64,000 bases of DNA from Aliamphritea hakodatensis. Lineage in GTDB: Bacteria; Pseudomonadota; Gammaproteobacteria; Pseudomonadales; Balneatricaceae. This document shows, piece after piece, positions 26,411 to 34,919 of the stretch (position 1 is the stretch's first letter; every line of letters starts with the position of its first letter). The stretch covers positions 2,356,001-2,420,000 of the forward strand of contig NZ_AP025281.1 of NCBI RefSeq assembly GCF_024347195.1, given 5' to 3'. A model generated the notes under the pieces. That model had not been told where the DNA came from. It searched no databases and saw nothing but the letters and a program-made list of their open reading frames with translations. The position numbers and the translations under genes are program-made.

Positions 26411-27628
26411 TCATTCCACGAGCGCAGATGTTATGCGAATCGGGCCTTCAAGGGTACGGTGAACCGGGCATTTATCAGCAATTTCCAGCAACCGCTGTCG
26501 CTGTTCCGGGGTCAGGTCGCCCTTAAGGTCGATCAAACGTTCGATGACATCAATACGCGGGTTGTTTTCATCTGCCGCCTGGCAGTCGCTGCAATGCTGG
26601 CGGTGGTGCTTGAGGCTGACGTTTACGGCGTCCAGCGGCAGATTTTTGTGATTGGCGTACATGCGTATTGTCATCGACGTGCAACTGCCAAGCGCCGATA
26701 ATAATTGTTCGTAAGGGTCAGGGCCAGCATTACCGCCACCAACATTTACCGGTTCGTCGCTTAACCACTGGTGATGGTCGGTTTGAACCACCCGCAGAAA
26801 CTGTTTATTGCCTTCATAAATCACGACTTCGCCTTTCTCTGGCGGTGTCGTCGGAGTCTCAGGTAAAGGGGCTGTGTCCAGGTATTTTTCTGACCAGCTG
26901 CTGATGATGGATGCCGCATAGGCGGCGTCGGCTTTGTTAGTCAGCAGGTGGTCTGCTGTATCCAGAGTGATGAAGCTCTTCGGGTGTTTGGCCCGGCGGT
27001 AGATATGCTCTGCCTGTTGGATGGATACGGTGGCATCCAGCGGCGAGTGCATGACCAGTAGGGGGACGCGCAGCTGTTCAATGTCATCGTTGGTGTTGCG
27101 GATATCGTCGAGGAACTGTTTTTCAATGGTAAAGTTGCGACCGCCGAGGCTGACGTCGGCTTTGCCCCGGGTATCTATTTCTTCAACATGGGCGGAAAAC
27201 TGTTTTTCCACGTGGGCAGCATCTGCCGGTGCGCCGATGGTGGCCACGGCAGCAACTTCCGGAATCCGGTTAGCGGCGGATAAGACCGCCCGGCCGCCCA
27301 GGCTGTGGCCGATCAGCAGTGCAGGTGCCTGATGATTTTCGCGCAGGTAATCCGCAGCGGCGATGAGATCATCTACATTGGATGAAAAATTGGTGTTGGA
27401 GAAATCCCCGCCACTGCCGCCAAGGCCGGTGAAGTCAAAACGCAGCACTGAAAAGCCCAGTGCTACCAGGCTCTGGGAAATCCGTGTGGCGGCGAGGACA
27501 TTTTTACCGCAGGTGAAACAGTGGGCAAACAGGGCGCAGCCCCGGGAATTTACTTCGGGTGTTTCAAGTAATCCGGCCAGTTGATGGCCGTTACTGGTGA
27601 ACGTGACTTTCTGGCGTTGGGCAGGCAT
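26411..27628 (-). CDS. Bifunctional alpha/beta hydrolase - OsmC fusion protein
   Basis: This 405-residue protein joins an alpha/beta hydrolase (about 1-255) to an OsmC/Ohr domain (about 265-405). The hydrolase has the nucleophile elbow GHSLGG and a late HLL catalytic histidine region. The OsmC part has the two reactive-cysteine positions, LGSCTSMT and DKCPVHRTL, which reduce organic hydroperoxides. The ATG at 27628 has AAGGAA upstream; the frame extends to 27715 without good support. It sits next to AhpF and AhpC, consistent with peroxide defence, perhaps handling lipid or ester hydroperoxides. Confidence 0.88.
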   Translation of the reverse strand: MPAQRQKVTFTSNGHQLAGLLETPEVNSRGCALFAHCFTCGKNVLAATRISQSLVALGFSVLRFDFTGLGGSGGDFSNTNFSSNVDDLIAAADYLRENHQAPALLIGHSLGGRAVLSAANRIPEVAAVATIGAPADAAHVEKQFSAHVEEIDTRGKADVSLGGRNFTIEKQFLDDIRNTNDDIEQLRVPLLVMHSPLDATVSIQQAEHIYRRAKHPKSFITLDTADHLLTNKADAAYAASIISSWSEKYLDTAPLPETPTTPPEKGEVVIYEGNKQFLRVVQTDHHQWLSDEPVNVGGGNAGPDPYEQLLSALGSCTSMTIRMYANHKNLPLDAVNVSLKHHRQHCSDCQAADENNPRIDVIERLIDLKGDLTPEQRQRLLEIADKCPVHRTLEGPIRITSALVE

Positions 27629-27826
27629 GTGTAATTCCTTATCAGTCAGACCGTTTAGAGTATGACCGGTTTTGTTGAATGTTGTTCCTGTGCTGCAGTC
27701 AAGAGAGGCGCTCATCCGGTGAGCTTTTTTAGGGGGGGGTTATATGGATAAAGGATCTCCCACCCACAGGCCCATGGCCGTGGTAACCCGTGAGCAGGAG
27801 AAAACCGTTTGCAGGCCGTTCGTCAA

Positions 27827-29413
27827 TCAGGCGACTGCTTCCAGTTCCTGATCTGCGCTGCTGCGGATCAGGTGGTCAAACGCGCCGAGTGAGGCCGTTG
27901 CACCGGAGCCCATTGCAATGATGATTTGCTTGTAGGCGGAGTCGGTTACATCGCCGGCGGCAAAAACGCCCGGAACAGAGGTCTGGCCCCGGTTGTCGAC
28001 GGGAATTTCGCCTCTGTCAGTCAGGGCAATGCTGTCGCCCAGCCATTCGGTGTTCGGCATCAGGCCGATCTGTACGAAGATGCCGGCAAGGTTCAGCTGG
28101 TTCAGCTGGCCGTTGGTGCGGTCTTCCCAGGTCAGTCCGGTTACCCGGTTGCCGTCACCCAGTACTTCGGTAGTCATAGCGCTGCTGATAATCTCGATAT
28201 TCGCCATTGAACGGGCCTTGCGTTGCAGTACTTCATCGGCACGCAGGGTGTCGGCAAATTCCAGCACGGTGACGTGCTCAACAATGCCCGCCAGATCGAT
28301 TGCCGCTTCAATGCCTGAGTTACCGCCGCCAATGACGGCGACCTTTTTGCCTTTAAACAGCGGGCCGTCGCAGTGCGGGCAGTAAGCAACCCCTTTACCG
28401 CGGTAGGTCTGCTCGCCGGGGACGTTCATTTCTCTCCAGCGTGCGCCGGTGGAAATAATCACCGATTTGCTCTGCAGGCTGGCGCCGTTTTTCAGCTCAA
28501 CGCTGATGCCGTTTGTGTCCTTTGTCAGGCCGCTTGCCAACTGGCCGGTCATAATGTCGACTTCGTAATCTTTAACGTGTGCTTCAAGGTTGGCAACCAG
28601 TTTAGGCCCTTCGGTCTCGCTGACGGATATGAAGTTTTCAATGGCCATGGTATCCAGCACCTGGCCGCCGAAACGGTCTGCCACGATGCCGGTGCGGATG
28701 CCTTTGCGGGCCGCGTATATGGCTGCGGATGCGCCTGCCGGGCCGCCGCCGACGATCAGCACGTCGTAAGGGGCTTTTGCGTTCAGGGCATCGGCCTGTT
28801 TTTCTGCGGCGGCATCATCCAACTGGTCGACAACTTCCTGCACCGTCATGCGGCCCTGGCCGAACAGCTCGCCGTTCAGGTAAATACTGGGGACGGCCAT
28901 GACGTTTTTACTGTCGACTTCCTGCTGGAAGAGCGCGCCGTCGATCATGGTGTGTTTTATATTCGGATTCAGCAGGGCCATCAGGTTGAGTGCCTGTACC
29001 GTTTCCGGGCAGCTCTGGCACGACAGGGAAACATAGGTTTCAAAGTTGCGTTCCCCGGGCAGGTTCCGAATCTGCTCCAGCAGTGCTTCATCCACTTTTG
29101 GTGGGTGGCCGCCGGCATAGAGCAGCGCCAGTACCAGCGAGTTAAATTCGTGGCCCATGGGTACGCCTGCGAATGTTACCCGCGGGGCTTCACCGGTCAG
29201 CGCAATGCTCATGCTGGGGGTGCGGTCCTGTGCAATCGCTTCCTGCAGCGTGATATGTTCAGAGAGGCTGCTGATTTCAGTGGCCAGTGTCAGTAATTCC
29301 TGAGATTTAGCCTGACGTTCCGGGGAGGTATCGGTGGCAACCGTAATCTCAATGGGACGCACGATGTTTTGCAGGTAAGTGTTTAGCTGTGATTTGAGAT
29401 TTGCATCTAACAT
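27827..29413 (-). CDS. ahpF: Alkyl hydroperoxide reductase flavoprotein subunit AhpF
   Basis: This 528-residue flavoenzyme passes electrons from NADH to AhpC. It has the N-terminal tandem thioredoxin-like module with SCQSCPETV, then a thioredoxin-reductase-like part with FAD motif GGGPAGASAAIYAARKG, the redox-active AYCPHCDGP, the NAD motif GGGNSGIEAA and the C-terminal GVFAAGDVTDS. The ATG at 29413 has AAGGAAT upstream. It lies 109 bases downstream of ahpC, with a hairpin in the gap. Confidence 0.95.
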   Translation of the reverse strand: MLDANLKSQLNTYLQNIVRPIEITVATDTSPERQAKSQELLTLATEISSLSEHITLQEAIAQDRTPSMSIALTGEAPRVTFAGVPMGHEFNSLVLALLYAGGHPPKVDEALLEQIRNLPGERNFETYVSLSCQSCPETVQALNLMALLNPNIKHTMIDGALFQQEVDSKNVMAVPSIYLNGELFGQGRMTVQEVVDQLDDAAAEKQADALNAKAPYDVLIVGGGPAGASAAIYAARKGIRTGIVADRFGGQVLDTMAIENFISVSETEGPKLVANLEAHVKDYEVDIMTGQLASGLTKDTNGISVELKNGASLQSKSVIISTGARWREMNVPGEQTYRGKGVAYCPHCDGPLFKGKKVAVIGGGNSGIEAAIDLAGIVEHVTVLEFADTLRADEVLQRKARSMANIEIISSAMTTEVLGDGNRVTGLTWEDRTNGQLNQLNLAGIFVQIGLMPNTEWLGDSIALTDRGEIPVDNRGQTSVPGVFAAGDVTDSAYKQIIIAMGSGATASLGAFDHLIRSSADQELEAVA

Positions 29414-29484
29414 GTGTGATTCCTTTTCCGGTCTGACTGAGACCCTGTGCAAAGTGATATCCTGATGAAAATATGGTTCTCAAG

Positions 29485-29505
29485 AGTGCCGCTTTATGCG
29501 GCACT
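29485..29505 (-). other. Intergenic hairpin between ahpC and ahpF
   Basis: AGTGCCGC (29485-29492) and GCGGCACT (29498-29505) form a perfect eight-base stem with a five-base loop, 18 bases after the ahpC stop. No U-run follows on the minus strand, so it is more likely an mRNA stabiliser or attenuator setting a higher AhpC than AhpF level. Confidence 0.6.
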
Positions 29506-29522
29506 GTGAGTGGTTCTGCGGC

Positions 29523-30092
29523 TCAGATTTTGCCGACCAGATCCAGTGAAGGAGCCAGGGTGGCTTCGCCTTCTTTCCATTTAGCCGGGCATACTTCACC
29601 CGGGTGTGCAGCGATGTACTGCGCGGCTTTGATCTTGCGCAGCAATTCGGAGGCATCGCGACCGATCGCACCGGCATTGATTTCGATGATCTGAATCTTG
29701 CCTTCCGGGTTGATCACGAAGGTGCCACGCTCAGCCAGGCCGTCTGCTTCGATCATTACCCCGAAGTTACGGGTGATGGTGCCGGTCGGGTCACCGATCA
29801 TCGGGTAGTTGATCTTACGAATGCTGTCGGATGTGTCGTGCCATGCTTTGTGGGTGAAGTGTGTGTCGGTTGAGACTGAGTACACTTCAACGCCCATGCT
29901 TTGCAGTTCAGCGTAGTGGTCTGCTAAATCTTCCAGTTCCGTTGGGCATACAAATGTAAAGTCGGCCGGGTAGAAGAACACCACAGACCATTTGCCTTTC
30001 AGGTCAGCGTCGGATACCGGTACAAATTCACCAGCTTTGAAGGCTGTTGCCTGGAAAGGTTTTACTTCTGTATTGATCAGCGAGTGGGACAT
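29523..30092 (-). CDS. ahpC: Alkyl hydroperoxide reductase subunit C, peroxiredoxin
   Basis: This 189-residue typical two-cysteine peroxiredoxin reduces hydrogen peroxide and organic peroxides. The peroxidatic Cys49 lies in DFTFVCPTE and the resolving Cys168 in HPGEVCPAKW; the conserved Thr46 is present. It precedes ahpF in a minus-strand operon. AAGGAG precedes the ATG. The 248-base region upstream is very AT-rich and probably holds its promoter, but I could not fit a convincing OxyR box. Confidence 0.96.
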   Translation of the reverse strand: MSHSLINTEVKPFQATAFKAGEFVPVSDADLKGKWSVVFFYPADFTFVCPTELEDLADHYAELQSMGVEVYSVSTDTHFTHKAWHDTSDSIRKINYPMIGDPTGTITRNFGVMIEADGLAERGTFVINPEGKIQIIEINAGAIGRDASELLRKIKAAQYIAAHPGEVCPAKWKEGEATLAPSLDLVGKI

Positions 30093-30300
30093 GTAACTCT
30101 CCTTAAAGTGTGCAATTGGTTTGCTGTTTCGTAACGCTGGAGAGATATTAAGAAATTATATTAATTAATTATAATTGATAGTTTCTACGATTTTCATAGA
30201 TTTTTATAATCGTAACTTATTGATAAATAACGACTATTGGTTCGATAGGGAAAAGCTAATTCAGAAGAGCTGTAGTCGCGCTGAGGTATCAGAGGAATGA

Positions 30301-30330
30301 GGCCGGCAGATGGCCGGCAGATGGCCGGCC
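30301..30330. repeat. Short GGCCGGCAGAT tandem repeat
   Basis: GGCCGGCAGAT occurs twice in tandem (30301-30311, 30312-30322), followed by a partial copy GGCCGGCC (30323-30330). It starts 11 bases downstream of the gmhA stop and can fold as alternative GC-rich hairpins. Confidence 0.7.
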
Positions 30331-30340
30331 TGGAAGCGGG

Positions 30341-30925
30341 TCAGTAATTTTCCGGGAAGAGTGTCCGTTCGGTGAGTTCGATGAATATATGCAGCACTTT
30401 AATATGCAGTTCCTGCACCCGGTCAGCATAGTTGCCGGCGGGTGTGCAGATGCAGAGATCGGCCATGGACTGAAGGGCAGAGTCAGGTTTTCCCGTCAGT
30501 ACAATGCTGCGTATGCCTTCGTTACGTGCAGCTTCGACTGCCTTGATGATGTTTTTGCTGCTGCCGCTGGTGCTCAGTGCAATCAGCAGGTCTTTTGGGT
30601 TGCCGTGGCTTTCAAGGTAGCGGGAGAAAATGTAGTCATAGCCGAAATCGTTTGCCACGCAGCTGATATGTGACGGGTCGCTGATGGCAACCGCAGCAAC
30701 CCCTTTGCGGGTGTTTCGGTAGCGGCCGGTCAGTTCTTCGGCGAAGTGCATCGCATCACACATTGAGCCGCCATTCCCGCAGGAGAATACCCGACCGCCA
30801 TTACGCACGGACGAAACAATCCAGTCTGCACCGGTGGCTATTTTCTGTAATGTATCAGGTGAGTTGATCAGGTTTTCAAGCCCTTCGCGGGCCTCATGCA
30901 GGCTGGCGGTGATGTGTTCATTCAT
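30341..30925 (-). CDS. gmhA: Phosphoheptose isomerase (SIS domain)
   Basis: This 194-residue SIS-domain enzyme converts sedoheptulose 7-phosphate to D-glycero-heptose 7-phosphate for the lipopolysaccharide inner core. Family motifs are SCGNGGSMCDAMHFAEELTG, with metal ligands His60 and Glu64, LSTSGSSKNIIKA for phosphate binding, and ADRVQELHIKVLH with Gln171 and the late histidine. The frame is open far upstream, but the ATG at 30925 gives the normal length. There are no other lipopolysaccharide genes around it. It follows the MocR gene on the same strand after 175 bases. Confidence 0.9.
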   Translation of the reverse strand: MNEHITASLHEAREGLENLINSPDTLQKIATGADWIVSSVRNGGRVFSCGNGGSMCDAMHFAEELTGRYRNTRKGVAAVAISDPSHISCVANDFGYDYIFSRYLESHGNPKDLLIALSTSGSSKNIIKAVEAARNEGIRSIVLTGKPDSALQSMADLCICTPAGNYADRVQELHIKVLHIFIELTERTLFPENY

Positions 30926-31043
30926 TGATGCGCGTCTCAGTCCATTTACGTGTTGCCTGAACAATACGCTTAAACGCTGGAAAAAACAGCTATTGGTATG
31001 AGAAGTGATATTCAGAGCTGTGTTGCTCTGAGTAGGGGGAGGG

Positions 31044-31073
31044 GCAGGCAACGGCGTGATGCCGGTTGCCTGC
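31044..31073 (-). terminator. Strong hairpin downstream of the MocR gene
   Basis: GCAGGCAAC (31044-31052) pairs with GTTGCCTGC (31065-31073), with an additional inner GGC/GCC pair. It lies 28 bases after the MocR stop on the minus strand. No U-run follows, so terminator function is likely but not certain. Confidence 0.55.
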
Positions 31074-31100
31074 AAAATATCTGTTACCTGTGAAGGGTAT

Positions 31101-32549
31101 TCAGATGATGCTCCAGTCGGCGTCCTGTCCGGAATCTTCCAGGCACTCCCGGATGATTTCCAGTCCCCGGACGAAGTCACCGGTATTGACTGAGCCGGCC
31201 AGGCTGATGCGGATTGCGTGCGCCGGCGGCGTGCTGTCCATACAGAATGCTTTGGATGGGGCAATTTCTACATGATGGTTTTTCAGGCTGCCGGCCAGGC
31301 GGTCGGCGTCAATATGCTCCGGCAGTGCCAGCCAGATATGATAGCCCGGGGCGCTGCCGCTGATGCTGTAGTTGCCGAGTATTTTGTGGCACAGGTGGAA
31401 GCGGTTTTCCAGTTCGGCAATCTGCTTGTCCAGTAGGCGCTTTGCGGCGCCGTGCAGAATCATGTCGCAGGCGAGGCTGCTGAGGAAGGGGGATACCATC
31501 CAGTACTGGCTTTGCTGGGCGACCACCATTTTACGGTAATTACGGCCCGACGCGAGCAGTGAACCCAGCCGTAATCCGCCGGCCAGAATCTTGGAAAAGC
31601 TGAACAGATAAATACAGTGCCCGGGTGCCAGTGAGTACAGAGAAGGCAGGCCGTTCTGCGGCATGTGCAGGGCGCCGTCTTCAATGATCAGAAAGTTGTG
31701 CTCCCGGGCCAGCTCAGCCAGGCGTTCCCGGCGGGGCAGGCTCATGACTGCTGCGGTTGGGTTGTCATATTCAGGGGTGACGTATACGGCGCTGACGGTT
31801 TGTTGTGCGAGCAGTGATTCAAGGTCGTCGGTGTTTAAGCCGTCTGCGTCCTGGCTGACGGTCATCAGCGTGCGACCCAGAAGATGGCTGGCCTGTTTGA
31901 CGCCGGGGTAGGCCTGCTGACCGGTGACAATAACGTCTCCGGTATTCAGCAGGTATTGCAGTATCAGGTGCAGGCCCTGCTGTGCGCCGGATGTCAGCAG
32001 CATCTCGTGTGTGCTGGCGGGAATGCCCAGTTCATTCATAAAGCGGGCGATGATTTCCAGTTGCGGCTGGATAATGTGTTCCGGTGCCTGATAGCTGGTC
32101 ATCAGGTTGAGCCGCTGTGTCTGATGTGAAAGCCGGCCCATGGCATTGCTCAGTTCTGTGCCGCGCTCATCTAATAGCAGTTGTTCATTCAGGCTTAAAT
32201 CAATTGTGTTGCTATTGGGTGGTATAAAGGTCTCGCTGAGTGTGGATTCAGCGTTACCGGCCTGACGCCATTTAACGTAGGTGCCGCTGCCTACCCGCGA
32301 GTAGACCAGCTGCCGGCTTTCCAGTTCTGAGTAGGCTTTCTTAACAGTATCAAGTGCCACGCCAAGGTGTTCGGCCAGTAATCGCAGGGCTGGCAGGCGC
32401 TCGTTGTAAATGTACTCATTATTTTTGATCAGCGCTTCAAACTGATTGGCGACAGCCATATAGATGGGGTAGGTGTTATTTGGGGCGATCGCGATCTTAT
32501 CAATTTTGTTTATCATGATTGTGTTGCTTTTGTTATTATTTGTATGCAT
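31101..32549 (-). CDS. MocR-type GntR/aminotransferase regulator
   Basis: This regulator of about 482 residues fuses an N-terminal GntR winged HTH (EHLGVALDTVKKAYSELESRQLV) to a fold-type I aminotransferase domain that binds pyridoxal phosphate; FSFSKILAGGLRLG carries the PLP lysine. It is divergent from a DMT permease gene at 32860. Two starts compete: ATG 32549 with a nearby AGG, and ATG 32516 with a poor site. The second would leave all three upstream direct repeats outside the gene. The effector is probably an amino-group compound or PLP, by family. Confidence 0.88.
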   Translation of the reverse strand: MHTNNNKSNTIMINKIDKIAIAPNNTYPIYMAVANQFEALIKNNEYIYNERLPALRLLAEHLGVALDTVKKAYSELESRQLVYSRVGSGTYVKWRQAGNAESTLSETFIPPNSNTIDLSLNEQLLLDERGTELSNAMGRLSHQTQRLNLMTSYQAPEHIIQPQLEIIARFMNELGIPASTHEMLLTSGAQQGLHLILQYLLNTGDVIVTGQQAYPGVKQASHLLGRTLMTVSQDADGLNTDDLESLLAQQTVSAVYVTPEYDNPTAAVMSLPRRERLAELAREHNFLIIEDGALHMPQNGLPSLYSLAPGHCIYLFSFSKILAGGLRLGSLLASGRNYRKMVVAQQSQYWMVSPFLSSLACDMILHGAAKRLLDKQIAELENRFHLCHKILGNYSISGSAPGYHIWLALPEHIDADRLAGSLKNHHVEIAPSKAFCMDSTPPAHAIRISLAGSVNTGDFVRGLEIIRECLEDSGQDADWSII

Positions 32550-32589
32550 TATGCCTGAATTGTGTTGCTTTGGTATGCTTGTGCTGCAA
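32518..32589. promoter_or_regulatory. Direct repeats, MocR operator candidate
   Basis: ATTGTGTTGCTTTTG (32518-32532) and ATTGTGTTGCTTTGG (32559-32573) differ at one base and lie 41 bases apart, about four helical turns. A third, weaker copy TTGTGCTGC begins at 32579. MocR regulators commonly bind such spaced direct repeats. The first repeat is inside the gene if the 32549 start is used. Confidence 0.65.
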
Positions 32590-32681
32590 ACGTAATGCAT
32601 AGCGCCGGATGACATCTATACGGGGTACGGCTTCACATGTCTGTCGGCGCACAGAACTGTGTTACTCAGTATAGAGTTAAA

Positions 32682-32814
32682 AGAAGGCCTGAGAGTTTCG
32701 CCTTCTGTATCCGCCTCATAGTAACAAAGAGACTCACAGAATTCATTGCGGCAACCGCCTGTGATTCTGTCAGTTAATTTTAATGACAGTCCATAAGTCT
32801 GAAGGGTTATACCC
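32682..32814 (+). ncRNA. Run of hairpins in the leader of the DMT gene (candidate structured 5' UTR)
   Basis: Four inverted repeats follow one another: AGAAGGC/GCCTTCT (32682-32706); ACAGAAT/ATTCTGT (32736-32770) enclosing GCGG-CAA-CCGC; CTGTCA/TGACAG (32767-32789) with inner TTAA/TTAA; and GGGT/ACCC (32804-32814). The second and third share bases and exclude each other, as in attenuators. No known riboswitch class fits fully. Whether this is transcribed on the plus strand is unproven. Confidence 0.35.
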
Positions 32815-32859
32815 TACTCTGAATCCGGCTTCTCTGGCATAAATCAAATATAGGTCAAA

Positions 32860-33759
32860 ATGATTAATTCACGCATGGCAGGCGGGGTGCTGGCGACCCT
32901 GGCGGCACTTTTCAACGGCACCGTCGGGGTTATCAGCGTTAACCTGTTTGCAACCGGGTTATCTGCACAGGCGGTGGCTTTCTATAAATGTTTATTGGCA
33001 CTTGCAGTGCTGGGGGCCGTGTTGCTGGTCAGCGGCCAGTGGCCGGCGGTGATCCGTTATCTGCAGGCTAAGTGGCGACAGGCGGCTGCCTGTGCGTTTT
33101 TCGGCTTTTTCATGCTCTATAACTTCGAAACCGCTGCGTATCAGTATGTCAATGTGGCAGTGGTGGTGTTCTGTCTGTTTGGTACCTCCACAGTCACGAC
33201 GTTTATCTTCAGTGCCGTGCTTGAAAAGCGGGGTCTGCGTGCTGCTGATGTGTTTTCTGTGGGGGTATCGCTGCTTGGGCTGTCGCTGATCTTTCTGGAT
33301 GTGGGCAGTGTCGGAGCAGGCAGTTATGCCGGGATTGGCTACGGGGTGCTGTCTGGCGTCGGTTACGGAGTGTTTCTGGTGTTATCAAAGCGCTTTGAGC
33401 TGGGGGGCGGGCTGATCGCGGTATTCGCCCTGTTGCTGTTTGGGGTGGCTTATCTAGCGGTTCCCTTTGCTCTGGCAGGTCTGAGCGTGCCAACGGCTGA
33501 CAGCCTGCCTGTTCTGTTGTTGCTGGCAGTGTTGCCAACCATTGGCGGTTTCTGGTGTACCGTGAAAGCGCTGACTTTGCTGAACAGCCAGTCTGTGCAA
33601 CTGATCGAACTGACTGAGCCGGTGTTTGCCATGGTGATCGGTTTTATTGTGCTGGGGCAGGTGACTACACTGCTTCAGGCATTTGGCGGCGGGCTGATTT
33701 TACTGGCGATTGCCGTTCATGAATGGTTACAGCGCAGGGCTGAGCCGGCTGCCAGTTGA
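32860..33759 (+). CDS. DMT-superfamily (EamA) permease divergent from MocR
   Basis: This 299-residue inner-membrane permease has ten helices in two EamA repeats (ATLAALFNGTVGVISVNLF; later FWCTVKALTLLNSQSVQLIELTEP, split over two helices). The ribosome site is weak (ATAGGTC). The neighbouring MocR regulator and its direct repeats make it the likely target. Such pairs often move amino acids or vitamin B6-related compounds, which is inference here. Confidence 0.87.
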   Translation: MINSRMAGGVLATLAALFNGTVGVISVNLFATGLSAQAVAFYKCLLALAVLGAVLLVSGQWPAVIRYLQAKWRQAAACAFFGFFMLYNFETAAYQYVNVAVVVFCLFGTSTVTTFIFSAVLEKRGLRAADVFSVGVSLLGLSLIFLDVGSVGAGSYAGIGYGVLSGVGYGVFLVLSKRFELGGGLIAVFALLLFGVAYLAVPFALAGLSVPTADSLPVLLLLAVLPTIGGFWCTVKALTLLNSQSVQLIELTEPVFAMVIGFIVLGQVTTLLQAFGGGLILLAIAVHEWLQRRAEPAAS

Positions 33760-33903
33760 TACTTGCTGGTCACCGGGTGCGTCCTTCCGGTCAACAATAA
33801 GCAGTATGCGGGGTATAAGCTGATGTGTTTTAGTTGGCAGCAGGCTGAGCGTCGTACCTTGCTGCTTAGTAAAGCCAGGAACTAGGTGCATGATTGTTTA
33901 GCT

Positions 33904-34434
33904 TCAGGAAGCGATCAGTCTGATAGCATTTAGCAGGAAAAACAGAGCAAGTGCTCTGTATATCCAGTAAGACCAGAATCCACTCATTGCGTCCTGATGT
34001 TCTGTGACAGCCTGTTCCGGGGCGGTCTGGTTGTAGTAAACCGTGACGGTATCGCCGGCCCGGTAATTCCGGTTTATATAATCCGTCAGTAACTGATCTT
34101 TATAGACCGTTGAATATATGCCGTGCCTGTTGACTGAGTAGACAGTTGTATCCGCACCCAGCCAGGGCCTGCTGCCCAGATACTCTTTTCCTTCTGCGTA
34201 ATAGCGAAAGTGTATTCGGGGCTGAATGCCTGTTTTTTTAAGAAACAACAGGTGTGTTTCAGCCGGTACTACTGCTATCTGAGTGATCGTGCCCTGTGTT
34301 GTTGGCCAGTCCTGTGCTGAAAAATAATTTAAAGTGTCCGAAAGTCGCATATCAACGATCGAGAATATATAAAATGCGGCCATCATGTTTATCAGGACAG
34401 ATATTAAGTGATTCCCCTTGTGCGATCTGCTCAT
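33904..34434 (-). CDS. DUF3592-like membrane protein
   Basis: This 176-residue protein has an N-terminal helix (about 10-30), a mostly beta extracytoplasmic domain and a C-terminal helix (about 152-172). WPTTQGTITQIAV, RIHFRYYAEGKEYLGSR and YRAGDTVTVYYNQTAPEQAV match the DUF3592 pattern. Function is unknown. The ATG at 34434 is chosen because the frame upstream to 34497 adds a polar stretch before the helix; the ribosome site is weak. It has no operon partner. Confidence 0.7.
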   Translation of the reverse strand: MSRSHKGNHLISVLINMMAAFYIFSIVDMRLSDTLNYFSAQDWPTTQGTITQIAVVPAETHLLFLKKTGIQPRIHFRYYAEGKEYLGSRPWLGADTTVYSVNRHGIYSTVYKDQLLTDYINRNYRAGDTVTVYYNQTAPEQAVTEHQDAMSGFWSYWIYRALALFFLLNAIRLIAS

Positions 34435-34497
34435 GCTTATCTGCTCTGGACTGACAGGGTTGGTGTGGACGGTAAAGGCTGTGTGCCGGGTGTTCAC

Positions 34498-34919
34498 GGG
34501 AGCTTCTGTTAACTCAGACCGGCGTTTAATACGCCAGTAACATCCCGTGTCTATTGGAAAAACAGGGATTCAGGAGGCTGGAATCCGGGGGGTATAGTGT
34601 CTGATCAGACACTTTGCTGCATCGTCAAACCTTTCGTTTTATGAAATAGCATTGCGGTTGTTACGCTGGGGTAAGTGTTAATAGGGCAGTTAAGCTGTAA
34701 CCCGCTGTGGCTTGATTAAATCTGCCAGTAACAGTGTCTTTTTGGTGTCATTACCAGCATTAATGCTTCAGCGTCGGTTTGATTGCCGTCGGTATTTTCA
34801 GGTAGCGGGTTCAGAGTCGCGAATAGTCTGTATGAGCATCTGCTGATGCTTTTAGCTCCGACAGCCAGATTATGTTCATGAAGGTGGAGGTGGCCGGAGC
34901 TTTCGCCCCGGCTGCGTGT
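34498..34919. other. Gene-free stretch with palindromes
   Basis: No credible gene was seen here. The stretch holds a perfect 18-base palindrome (34596-34613, AGTGTCTGATCAGACACT) and, at 34893-34912, a hairpin best formed on the minus strand with a GAAA tetraloop just downstream of the phzF-like stop, possibly that gene's terminator. Confidence 0.6.

Noticed and set aside
28373..29296. 307-residue open frame antisense to ahpF
   Set aside because: It lies wholly opposite the well-supported ahpF frame and shows no recognisable domain; it is a shadow frame.
30120..30240. Possible OxyR box upstream of ahpC
   Set aside because: ATAG half-sites occur, but their spacing (18 bases between ATAG starts) does not fit the ATAG-N7-CTAT-N7-ATAG-N7-CTAT pattern.
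32688..32712. Minus-strand AAACTCTCAGGC resembling the glycine-riboswitch core
   Set aside because: Only about a dozen bases match; the following AAAAGGACAGAG element and a paired second aptamer are missing, and the downstream minus-strand gene is a MocR regulator.
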